DNA from: JALCSJ01 sp036788835
GTDB lineage: Bacteria > Bacillota > Negativicutes > Acidaminococcales > Acidaminococcaceae
Assembly (NCBI GenBank): GCA_036788835.1
Contig: DAIQMR010000038.1
Span: 1 to 12,915, forward strand
DNA: 12,915 nucleotides
Direction: 5' to 3'
Position 1 is the stretch's first letter. Each line of letters opens with the position of its first letter. The translations under genes and the position numbers were made by a program. A model generated the notes under the pieces. The model made no database searches, had not been told where the DNA came from, and was given only the letters and a program-made list of their open reading frames with translations. Positions 7,213 through 12,730 of this stretch are shown piece after piece.

Positions 7213-7248
7213 TTGATTTTAAATTGATACACGTTGATTATCGTTGAT
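7213..7248. promoter_or_regulatory. Four phased TTGAT repeats upstream of brnQ
   Basis: TTGAT occurs at 7213, 7224, 7234 and 7244, so successive copies are 11, 10 and 10 bases apart, close to one helical turn. On the transcript they read AUCAA, ending about 18 bases before the brnQ start codon. They lie downstream of the predicted promoter. They could be a cooperative protein site (on DNA or on leader RNA) or chance in AT-rich DNA. The spacing is seen directly; function is inference. Confidence 0.4.
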
Positions 7249-7321
7249 ACTCACATTCCGTTTTCTAATGCTTTTAAGTCGATGTTTTTTCTGCTGATTT
7301 TTGTTTTTTTCGCTTACCTTT

Positions 7322-7351
7322 ATGATAATTGAACTACCCTTTGTTCGTCAA
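7322..7351 (-). promoter_or_regulatory. Predicted sigma-A promoter for the brnQ operon
   Basis: On the minus strand TTGACG (7351-7346) is followed after 18 bases by TATCAT (7327-7322). Transcription would begin near 7315 and leave a leader of about 120 bases before brnQ. The terminator hairpin of the preceding operon lies just upstream, which fits a new transcription unit starting here. Confidence 0.5.
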
Positions 7352-7378
7352 AAACGCACCGCCCTACTCAAAAGAAAC

Positions 7379-7422
7379 AAAAAACGCTGAAAGTTTCGTT
7401 CAAAGAAACTTTCAGCGTTTTT
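7379..7422. terminator. Strong bidirectional terminator hairpin
   Basis: Perfectly complementary arms at about 7380-7397 and 7405-7422 (core ACGCTGAAAGTTTC) enclose a 7-base loop. The minus-strand read continues into a T-rich run, and the plus-strand read also ends in T-rich sequence. It closes the MFS-GNAT operon 169 bases after the GNAT stop and isolates it from the brnQ promoter. Intergenic 7196-7590 thus holds, in minus-strand order, a transposon remnant, this hairpin, the brnQ promoter and the TTGAT repeats. Confidence 0.85.
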
Positions 7423-7505
7423 AGCTTTATTTTTTTAAGTTAGCAAGGCAAAATCGACGTAAAAATTGAATTTGAATACTTCGATTTTTTACAATTTCTA
7501 AATTA

Positions 7506-7559
7506 TTGAACATCCCACGACTAAAGTTGCGAGATTCTTGCTTCGTTGACGACTACGCA
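7506..7559 (-). mobile_element. IS200/IS605-like right-end remnant, copy 2
   Basis: This 54-base segment is 47/54 identical to 141-194. On the minus strand it encodes STKQESRNFSRGMF, matching SAKQESRDFSHGRF of copy 1, so it is again the last codons of tnpB plus the right-end hairpin and TTCAA. No more of the tnpB frame is recognisable upstream; the GNAT stop codon lies only about 30 bases away. It is a short relic between the GNAT gene and its terminator and will be transcribed with that operon. Confidence 0.6.
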
Positions 7560-7590
7560 TTCTACAATAATATAGATCATTTTATCTAAT

Positions 7591-8094
7591 TTATTTGCGC
7601 AACAATCCATATATGCACAAATCATAGACGTTATCACCTTTTACTACTGCTTCTGCCAGTGTTCCTTCCAGCTTAAAATTATTCTTCTCTGAGACTTTTC
7701 GGGAAGCAATATTAGGGGCATAAATACGAGCCATAATACGTCGCAAAGCCAATTGGTTAAAAGCCATGGGACACATTAGCTCAACAGCTTTTGTCATAAT
7801 GCCTTTCCCCGCATATTCCCGTCTTAAACAATAGCCAAGTTCTCCCATCTGATAATACACATCCGTCTGCTTCTCCACAGAAATAGAACCTATCGGTATG
7901 TCATCTACCCAAATAAGTTTATAAAGAATAGTCCCTTCTCCTTTTTTCTGCAGATTTTCCCAACAGGCTTTCGCATCATTATCAGTATAAGGATAAGGCA
8001 TTCTATTACGCATATATTTCCGGTCAATGTTATTGCAAATCTCTACCAAAGCAAGCAAATCCTGTTCTCTTAAATTTTTCAATTCTATTTTCAT
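7591..8094 (-). CDS. GNAT-family N-acetyltransferase (RimJ/RimL-like)
   Basis: The 167-residue product has the acetyltransferase fold pattern. A beta-strand ends in GELGYCLRREYAGKGIMTKAV (about 85-104), where YAGKGIM supplies the acetyl-CoA pyrophosphate loop. This is followed by LRRIMARIYAPNIASRKVSEKNNFKLEGTL (about 117-146), the N-x-x-S-x-x-x-x-E-K-x-x-F-x-x-E-G-x signature of the RimJ/RimL branch. It transfers acetyl from acetyl-CoA to an amine; the substrate may be a protein N-terminus or a small molecule such as an antibiotic and cannot be told here. The ATG at 8094 has AAAGGA eight bases upstream. It lies 25 bases after the MFS transporter stop, so the two are probably co-transcribed, and the strong hairpin at 7379-7422 ends the unit. 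A transporter plus acetyltransferase under a divergent regulator is compatible with resistance or detoxification (inference). Confidence 0.87.
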   Translation of the reverse strand: MKIELKNLREQDLLALVEICNNIDRKYMRNRMPYPYTDNDAKACWENLQKKGEGTILYKLIWVDDIPIGSISVEKQTDVYYQMGELGYCLRREYAGKGIMTKAVELMCPMAFNQLALRRIMARIYAPNIASRKVSEKNNFKLEGTLAEAVVKGDNVYDLCIYGLLRK

Positions 8095-8119
8095 GGCAAA
8101 TATCCTTTCTAAAACGCCT

Positions 8120-9292
8120 TTAATTTATAACAGCATTCTTATCTAGTATTCTAATTCTGAAAACATACATCAACAACAAACTTGTGATGCCCGTCATAAC
8201 AATCATAGAAACCTGAAATCCAAAAGCATTTACTAACTTCGACAATCCGAGCATAAATATACCATTGATTAAATTGTTAATCATACTGCCAATAGACAGA
8301 TTTCTTGCTTTATGTTCCTCAGTCCTGCTCGAAATATATTCCTGAACGAAAGGTATTACTCTGGCTTTCAAATACGCATATAATAAAATGAATGGTACGA
8401 TCATAAATAAATAATTAAAGCAAGGAATGACGAACAAAATAGGCATTAGAATTACTGTCATAGATTTCATCTTGCTGTTTATTCTAGAAAAAACTATAGA
8501 CGAAATACTAATCAAGCAATAAATAAGTCCAAAGTATTTACTGTTAATTTCAAGGTTATTTATGAAGAACTGCGAAACCAAATAACCAGACGATAGAATT
8601 CCTAAAAGCAAACCACAAGCGCAAACTTCGACCAATCTACCATTTACTGGGTTAGTTTGATCATCTGTTTTTCTTATCTTTTTTTTGTTTTTATCATATA
8701 TTACAACTAAGCTAATTGCCTTCTTTTTACTAAAATGATATAACATATAAAATACAGCCGACATAATTGTTACAACAGCCTCAATAAGCATAACCCATAA
8801 ACCTGTACTATCTGCTTTAATTATTACCCCAGATAATACATATGAACTTAACATACTAAGAGTTGATATTGCATATATATTATAAAAAATGGTTCCATCT
8901 TTTACACTATTAATGCTTTCCAATTTCGAAATGCTTCCAATATCAGATCCACTTATACAAGACGTAAAAATTCCCAGCATAATTTGAACTACAATTATAG
9001 AAATCAAATCGTTTGAAAAAGCAAATATGCCAAAAGTAATAGCTAACCCTATTACACCAATTATTACAGATTTATCATGACCAATTTTATCACCTAATAT
9101 CCCCGTAGGCACTTCAAACAATGCAATAACAATATTGTAAATACTTTCTAGCAATAGTATCTCAGATATACTAATTCCCCTATATTTATAAATGGAAATT
9201 AGCACCGGCAAAAAAATAAAAAAGCTAGAAAAAAAAGTGTATAAATAAAAATATCTTTTTGCTATTATTAGTGATTTTTTACTAGGTTCCAT
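8120..9292 (-). CDS. Major facilitator superfamily transporter
   Basis: The 390-residue product shows about 12 hydrophobic segments. The loop motif GILGDKIGHDKSVI (64-77), between segments 2 and 3, is the MFS motif A (G-x-L-x-D-x-x-G-x-x-x). It is a full-length single-polypeptide secondary carrier of the inner membrane. The substrate is unknown; drug or metabolite efflux is the usual role of this group. The ATG at 9292 has AAGGAAG just upstream. It is the first gene of a two-gene unit with the GNAT gene and has its own predicted promoter at 9332-9360. Base composition looks more AT-rich than the metabolic genes to the left, with many Ile, Asn, Lys and Ser codons, a possible sign of acquisition by transfer (impression, not measured). 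Confidence 0.85.
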   Translation of the reverse strand: MEPSKKSLIIAKRYFYLYTFFSSFFIFLPVLISIYKYRGISISEILLLESIYNIVIALFEVPTGILGDKIGHDKSVIIGVIGLAITFGIFAFSNDLISIIVVQIMLGIFTSCISGSDIGSISKLESINSVKDGTIFYNIYAISTLSMLSSYVLSGVIIKADSTGLWVMLIEAVVTIMSAVFYMLYHFSKKKAISLVVIYDKNKKKIRKTDDQTNPVNGRLVEVCACGLLLGILSSGYLVSQFFINNLEINSKYFGLIYCLISISSIVFSRINSKMKSMTVILMPILFVIPCFNYLFMIVPFILLYAYLKARVIPFVQEYISSRTEEHKARNLSIGSMINNLINGIFMLGLSKLVNAFGFQVSMIVMTGITSLLLMYVFRIRILDKNAVIN

Positions 9293-9331
9293 AGAAATCT
9301 TCCTTTATGTTCCAAAACTAATAATGCAATT

Positions 9332-9360
9332 ATGATAAAAGAACTGTTCCAATATGTCAA
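9332..9360 (-). promoter_or_regulatory. Predicted sigma-A promoter for the MFS-GNAT operon
   Basis: On the minus strand a consensus TTGACA (9360-9355) is followed after exactly 17 bases by TATCAT (9337-9332). Transcription would begin near 9325, leaving a short leader of about 33 bases with the ribosome site. This is the clearest promoter in the window. The divergent XRE regulator is the natural candidate to control it. Confidence 0.7.
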
Positions 9361-9388
9361 ACAAGGCCTCGTTTCTTCTCATTAAACT

Positions 9389-9432
9389 AAAATAGTGAAA
9401 TATTTCGCTGAGCGAAACATTTCACTATTTTT
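9389..9432. terminator. Terminator-like hairpin between divergent promoters
   Basis: Arms at 9389-9408 and 9412-9431 pair over about 20 positions with one mismatch and a 3-base loop. The plus strand continues into a run of seven T, the minus strand into TTTTAGTTT. It lies upstream of both predicted divergent promoters, so neither transcript should contain it. It may be a bidirectional insulator, a relic of an earlier gene end, or an operator-like palindrome. Region 9293-9603 otherwise holds only the two promoters and ribosome sites. Confidence 0.6.
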
Positions 9433-9505
9433 TTGTTAAATTTTAATTGCTGTATCTAAAAATGAACCATTTTTTTGAATATGGATATTTATATTTCACC
9501 ATCTA

Positions 9506-9534
9506 TTTTTTTACAGCAGAATTTTTGTTATAAT
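9506..9534 (+). promoter_or_regulatory. Predicted extended -10 promoter for the XRE regulator gene
   Basis: TGTTATAAT at 9526-9534 is a perfect extended -10 element (TG-n-TATAAT). The -35 region (about 9506-9511) is just a T-run, so the extended -10 would carry the recognition. Transcription would begin near 9541, about 60 bases before the gene, which has an AAAGGA ribosome site. Confidence 0.6.
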
Positions 9535-9603
9535 AAACTTGCTTTTAACACAACCAGATGACACGAAAACAATCGTACTATTATTCACAGAAAGGATACT
9601 GCC

Positions 9604-10302
9604 ATGATCACTAATTTTTCCAGCAAAGTCGGCGCTAAAATTCGCACTTACCGCAAAGCCCGCAAAATTTCTCTCAGTGAATTATCTGCAAAAATCAACA
9701 AAAGCAAAGGAACAATTTCTAAATACGAGTCCGGGTCTATTGCTATTGATATAATGACCCTCTACGAAATCGCCTTATTTTTACAAGTGGATGTTGCAAA
9801 ACTGGTAGAGTATGTTGATAATGAACCTATCATTCCACCTAAAATATTCGACAATAAATTGCCGTCGACTCTTTATATGTATCACTCACACCATCAGAAA
9901 TATTACACTTCCATAATCAACCTAGGTATAAAACAAGAAAACGGCAATATCCCTACAACGCTATATTACAAAACCTCTGACAGCGAAGCTGCCAGCATTA
10001 AATGCACCAATATTTACCATGGCACTCTTGCCCGTTCTGCTACCCATTTGAATTTCAGTTTAACAAATTTTCATAACAAAGCCGATATACTCTATCTTCT
10101 CTTCCATATACCCATGGAAATCACAGAAGTCTATTCAGGAATGCTTTTAGGCTTGCAAAGTTCCAATATGCGCCCTGCTTCTACCAGAGTACTACTGTCA
10201 GATCATCCTCTTGGCAAAAATTGCTTAGAACACAATTTAAAGCTTTCTCATAAAGACTGGCGTAAATTAAAAACCGGTTCCTGTTTTACAATCAATGAAT
10301 AG
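9604..10302 (+). CDS. XRE-family helix-turn-helix transcriptional regulator
   Basis: The 232-residue protein begins with an XRE/Cro helix-turn-helix domain at about residues 8-67: KIRTYRKARKISLSELSAK, then the recognition helix region SKGTISKYESG, then the closing helices. The remaining 160 residues or so form a domain I do not recognise, containing LYMYHSHHQKYY and a Tyr/His-rich mixed pattern. It may sense a ligand or mediate dimerisation, but no cupin or peptidase motif is evident. The ATG at 9604 has AAAGGA seven to eight bases upstream. It is the only plus-strand gene in the window, divergent from the MFS-GNAT operon, the usual arrangement for a local regulator. It probably also regulates itself; that is inference from layout. 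Confidence 0.85.
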   Translation: MITNFSSKVGAKIRTYRKARKISLSELSAKINKSKGTISKYESGSIAIDIMTLYEIALFLQVDVAKLVEYVDNEPIIPPKIFDNKLPSTLYMYHSHHQKYYTSIINLGIKQENGNIPTTLYYKTSDSEAASIKCTNIYHGTLARSATHLNFSLTNFHNKADILYLLFHIPMEITEVYSGMLLGLQSSNMRPASTRVLLSDHPLGKNCLEHNLKLSHKDWRKLKTGSCFTINE

Positions 10303-10390
10303 CAATAATAGAGTAAAACCCGTTTATTTCCGTAACTTTTTTTGGTATTATTTACAGATATACATTTTCTTATTATTAAAAGTATTTATT

Positions 10391-10548
10391 TTGCACATTT
10401 TACCCTTCTGCGGACATTTATTATATGAAGGGGTAATTACATAGCCTCTTTAATGCGAAGGTAGAAGTACCTAAGCAAATGCAACAAACGCCCAAAAGGC
10501 CCAAGAGGGATATCTCCTCGTGCGAGGAGGCCCTCTTGGACCTTTTTT
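10391..10548 (+). ncRNA. Structured 3' region or candidate small RNA ending at a terminator
   Basis: Between the regulator stop and the terminator lie successive foldable elements. AAGGGG (10428-10433) pairs with CCTCTT (10445-10450). AGGTA (10459-10463) pairs with TACCT (10468-10472) around GAAG. The large terminator hairpin follows. A weak promoter-like pair, TTTACC (10399-10404) and TTATAT (10421-10426), with 16 bases between, would give a transcript of roughly 115-120 bases. It matches no riboswitch class I can name. It may equally be the 3' untranslated region of the regulator mRNA. The 300-base gap 10303-10602 contains no coding frame. Confidence 0.3.
10494..10547 (+). terminator. Rho-independent terminator after the regulator gene
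   Basis: AAAAGG (10494-10499) pairs with CCTTTT (10541-10546), and CCAAGAGGG (10501-10509) pairs exactly with CCCTCTTGG (10531-10539). An inner CTCCTC/GAGGAG stem caps the hairpin, and six T follow on the plus strand. It lies between convergent genes; on the minus strand the U-run is shorter (four), so it could also slow transcripts from the phosphatase gene. Confidence 0.85.
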
Positions 10549-10602
10549 GTGTGTACGATGTCTGTATTAGGCTTTTAGTTTAATATATCTATCATAGGTT
10601 TA

Positions 10603-11220
10603 CTACTTATCATAGTATGTTTTTTCGTCACCAAGTAGCTGGCATTGACCATTATTAACTTCTACAATATTAACTGCGCAATTATATGGCACGTGTCCCT
10701 GCCAGAAGTCGCTTCTATTCTCATATAAAGGATTAAGCAAAGCTCTCATGGCAAAGCCATGGGTTGATACCAGCACCGTTCCATCTATATCTTTTTGTAT
10801 AAGTTCCCGGAAGAACTCCTGAGTCCTAGTACAGACCTGGTCAGCATTTTCACCTTCCGGTAAAGTACCGGATTGAAAAGGATTTTCTAAAAATTGCTTT
10901 ACTTTTTCTAGGGGAATTTCTGCCTTTTCGCCTTTAATGTATTTGCCTTCCCAGATACCCATATGAATTTCTTTTAAACGGTTATCAATGGTAATTTTAG
11001 TATCACCGTTGCCGCTATTGTTCAAAACAAGTTCTGCAGTTTTCCTTGCTCTAATCAATGGACTGGAAAAGGCAGCATCAAATTTAATTCCTTGCAAAGC
11101 CTTGCCTGTTTCTATGGCAAGCTTAATACCAAGATCATTTAAAGGCTCATTAATCCAGCCTTGCAGTCTGCCTTCTTTATTAGCATTTGTTTCCCCGTGT
11201 CTGATAATGTAAATTTCCAT
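10603..11220 (-). CDS. Histidine phosphatase family protein (phosphoglycerate mutase-like)
   Basis: The 205-residue product begins MEIYIIRHGETNAN, giving the catalytic RHG motif with His8 as the phospho-acceptor. The rest of the active site is visible: Arg57 in SSPLIRARKTAE, Glu84 in LKEIHMGIWEG and His154 in VSTHG. Together these define the branch 1 histidine phosphatases, which include phosphoglycerate mutases and broad or metabolite-specific phosphatases such as CobC. The length of about 205 is that of the small phosphatases rather than of dPGM (about 250), so dephosphorylation is more likely than mutase activity. The substrate is unknown. The ATG at 11220 has AGGAG six to seven bases upstream. 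It follows the zeta-like gene by 76 bases on the same strand, but no functional link is evident. A TG-T-TATAGA element in that gap might be its own extended -10 promoter. Confidence 0.9.
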   Translation of the reverse strand: MEIYIIRHGETNANKEGRLQGWINEPLNDLGIKLAIETGKALQGIKFDAAFSSPLIRARKTAELVLNNSGNGDTKITIDNRLKEIHMGIWEGKYIKGEKAEIPLEKVKQFLENPFQSGTLPEGENADQVCTRTQEFFRELIQKDIDGTVLVSTHGFAMRALLNPLYENRSDFWQGHVPYNCAVNIVEVNNGQCQLLGDEKTYYDK

Positions 11221-11296
11221 TTTTTCGCTCCTAAACTTAGTGCTTTAATTCTATAACAAAACAGGCTGCCTCTACCATCATATTGTTACTTTGTTC

Positions 11297-11881
11297 CTAT
11301 ATATCATTGCGTCTTTTGCCTTCAAATATTAGATAAGCAATTTGCTGCCTTGTCCACAAGCTTGTCTCCCAGGCTAAAATCTGCTCTTTACGCTTTTTGA
11401 AAATACGCGAAGGTTGTTCCGAATTATCGTAAACATGACAAATATCACATGTTTCCAGCAACCGTGGAATAAGTTTCAAGCCTCTTTCATAGCGCTGCCT
11501 AATTTTAGTAGCTGGCACGGAATGTCCTCCGCATTTTGTTCTTGTCTTAACTCGAAAAACATTAATTTCAGGATCTACTGTTAACACATAGTAACATCTA
11601 ATGAAAAAGCCTTTTTTCTTGGCCTTTTCCAATAATTTTAAATTACGTTCTGTAGACAAAACTGTTTCAAAAGTAAAACTGATTCCTTCTCTTACACATT
11701 TTTCTCGCAATTCTTCTGCTTTTTTAGCTGCCGAAAGATTATCAACATAAGAACATGCTTGAATTTCATCCGCATTAATATACGGTTTAATAACTTTAGT
11801 CAAAAGCGTTATAGTACTTTTCCCGCTGCCGTTAGGGCCGGCAAAAACAATAATTTCCGGTTGCTTGCGATTATTTTTCAT
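11297..11881 (-). CDS. Zeta-toxin-like P-loop kinase (COG4185 type)
   Basis: The 194-residue protein has a Walker A motif AGPNGSGKST (14-23). Then come INADEI with Asp38 as the presumed catalytic/substrate-binding acid, FETVLS (71-76), and the distal KCGGHSVPATKIRQRYERGL (116-135) with arginines expected to contact phosphate. This pattern marks the zeta-toxin/PezT-related P-loop kinases; characterised zeta toxins phosphorylate UDP-N-acetylglucosamine and block cell-wall synthesis. Whether this branch does the same is not known to me. The ATG at 11881 has GGAG seven bases upstream and overlaps the stop of the small upstream gene by 11 bases, implying translational coupling. A small protein followed by a larger kinase is the usual order of antitoxin and toxin. 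It is full length with no damaged motif. Function as a toxin is inferred, not shown. Confidence 0.82.
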   Translation of the reverse strand: MKNNRKQPEIIVFAGPNGSGKSTITLLTKVIKPYINADEIQACSYVDNLSAAKKAEELREKCVREGISFTFETVLSTERNLKLLEKAKKKGFFIRCYYVLTVDPEINVFRVKTRTKCGGHSVPATKIRQRYERGLKLIPRLLETCDICHVYDNSEQPSRIFKKRKEQILAWETSLWTRQQIAYLIFEGKRRNDI

Positions 11882-12068
11882 CGGGATACTCCATGTAAAC
11901 TTTACCCGTTACTTTATCATATCTGGCAACAGGCTGGCCCATAAGTTTCTGCCGCTTAATCGCTAACTTAACCGCTTCCCTAAAAAGCTTATCTTGTTTA
12001 GCGTCTGCTTTGGTTGGTTTCGTTCCAAAATGAATTTTGCGTCCTCTGATTGTGATTATTGTAGACAT
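11871..12068 (-). CDS. Small protein paired with the zeta-like kinase, candidate antitoxin
   Basis: The 65-residue product starts MSTIITIRGRKIHFG and ends in GQPVARYDKVTGKVYMEYPDEK. It is basic and has a predicted amphipathic middle helix (about AKQDKLFREAVKLAIKRQK). No named domain is recognised. The short helix followed by a G-x-P-[VI]-A-x-[YW] C-terminal strand resembles small proteins encoded just upstream of zeta-like kinases (from memory, not checked). I chose ATG 12068 because GGAGG lies 5-6 bases upstream; the frame is open further up to 12170, but that part is a hydrophobic, low-complexity stretch running into the rRNA terminator. The 11-base overlap with the kinase gene and a promoter-like TATAAA (12119-12114) or TATACT (12124-12119) just upstream suggest a self-contained two-gene unit. 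Confidence 0.72.
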   Translation of the reverse strand: MSTIITIRGRKIHFGTKPTKADAKQDKLFREAVKLAIKRQKLMGQPVARYDKVTGKVYMEYPDEK

Positions 12069-12157
12069 TTTGACCTCCCAAGATAATTGTTTTTTGAAAT
12101 TCACTAAGTTAATTTTATAGTATAATGAGAAAAAGAACAAGGAAAATAAAAACATAT

Positions 12158-12197
12158 AACAAAAACACACATGCGCATTTGCATGTGTGTTTTTGTT
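12158..12197. terminator. Hairpin terminator, distal end of the rRNA region
   Basis: Arms of 17 bases at 12158-12174 and 12181-12197 (core AAAACACACATGC) are perfectly complementary with a 6-base loop. The minus-strand read continues into ATATGTTTTTATTTT. It is a second terminator about 160 bases beyond the one just after 5S and insulates the small-protein/kinase module from rRNA transcription. Confidence 0.75.
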
Positions 12198-12200
12198 GGA

Positions 12201-12220
12201 TTAACCGGCAGCTACCTATC
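12201..12220 (-). pseudogene. Duplicate of the 5S rRNA 3' end
   Basis: These 20 bases are identical to 12387-12406, which form the 3' end of the 5S gene and its first downstream bases (minus-strand GATAGGTAGCTGCCGG and TTAA). No other part of a second 5S is recognisable next to it, and a terminator hairpin follows as after the real 5S. The simplest reading is the remains of a duplicated 5S-plus-terminator unit. Confidence 0.6.
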
Positions 12221-12257
12221 AGCCTCCGCAGCTCCCTCTTCGGTCGCTGCTGCGCCA

Positions 12258-12313
12258 TAACTTCGCGCCACAACCTCTCACTTCCCTTACGGTCGTGAAT
12301 CGGTTGGAGCTCA
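12258..12313 (-). repeat. 56-bp hairpin-forming repeat, copy distal to 5S
   Basis: It matches 12673-12728 at 55 of 56 positions. On the minus strand CAACC pairs with GGTTG and TCAC with GTGA. The tip is CC-GTAA-GG, a GNRA-type tetraloop; in the other copy the loop is GAAA. The lone difference thus preserves the GNRA loop class. Next to it, at about 12222-12256, is a second hairpin with GCAGC/GCTGC arms. Function unknown. Confidence 0.7.
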
Positions 12314-12353
12314 TTTATCTCAGGTCCCCTGCTCGGATAGGCATTTGCAGACA

Positions 12354-12388
12354 AAAAAATACCCACACCATTGGTGTGAGTATTTTTT
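12354..12388 (-). terminator. Rho-independent terminator of the rRNA operon
   Basis: Just two bases beyond the 5S 3' end, AAAAAATAC (12354-12362) pairs with GTATTTTTT (12380-12388) and CACACC (12364-12369) with GGTGTG (12373-12378), with one mismatch and a 3-base loop. The minus strand ends in seven T. It is the primary terminator of the 23S-5S transcript. Confidence 0.8.
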
Positions 12389-12389
12389 A

Positions 12390-12505
12390 ACCGGCAGCTA
12401 CCTATCCTCTCAGGCCGTTTCCAGCCAAATACTTTCGGCGTATAAGGGCTTAACTGCTGTGTTCGGTATGGGAACAGGTGGAACCCCTTAGCTATCGTCA
12501 CCGGA
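12390..12505 (-). rRNA. rrf: 5S ribosomal RNA
   Basis: The minus strand reads TCCGGTGACGATAGC at the 5' end, then CCACCTGTTCCCATACCGAA and the GAACACAGCAGTTAAG block of loop B/C. It continues through GGCTGGAAACGG and ends with AGGTAGCTGCCGG. The ends pair through CCGG. The length of about 115 bases is normal. It lies 3' of 23S, as in a standard rRNA operon. Ends are accurate to a few bases. Confidence 0.95.
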
Positions 12506-12672
12506 TTATGGACCGCGCTTTTAATGGCGTGATCGGTGAAGGTATGAGCCTTCAAAACTGCATAGAAGAAACATTTTTAACGAGTTTGAATCTTGGTTAC
12601 GGTGAAGTAACTTTTCAATAAAGCTTTATGGAAATTACGCACGATGCTCCTTTTTCAGTCGCATCTACGGCG

Positions 12673-12728
12673 TAACTTCGCGCCACAACCTCTCACTTCC
12701 CTTTCGGTCGTGAATCGGTTGGAGCTCA
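12673..12728 (-). repeat. 56-bp hairpin-forming repeat, copy in the 23S-5S spacer
   Basis: This is the second copy of the element at 12258-12313, with a GAAA tetraloop. It lies immediately 3' of the 23S gene on the minus strand, within the primary rRNA transcript. The rest of the spacer (12506-12672) shows no tRNA; it includes GCAGTTTTGAAGGC, common in Bacillota rRNA spacers. Confidence 0.7.
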
Positions 12729-12730
12729 GT

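Noticed and set aside
7196..7422. A T-box or attenuator controlling brnQ via the hairpin at 7379-7422
   Set aside because: No T-box sequence or specifier stem was seen, and the hairpin lies upstream of the predicted brnQ promoter, so it fits the end of the MFS-GNAT operon.
7450..7488. An 8-bp inverted repeat AAAATCGA/TCGATTTT as a second terminator
   Set aside because: AT-rich arms with a 23-base loop; too weak to support a call next to the strong hairpin.
12069..12170. A hydrophobic N-terminal extension (signal-peptide-like) of the small protein
   Set aside because: It runs into the rRNA terminator hairpin and lacks a ribosome site; ATG 12068 has GGAGG at proper spacing.
12115..12555. A 146-codon minus-strand open frame
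   Set aside because: It covers the 5S gene, its terminator and the spacer repeat; its codons are the shadow of rRNA and repeat sequence.
12506..12672. A tRNA gene in the 23S-5S spacer
   Set aside because: No cloverleaf arms or TTCGANTC-type T-loop could be found.
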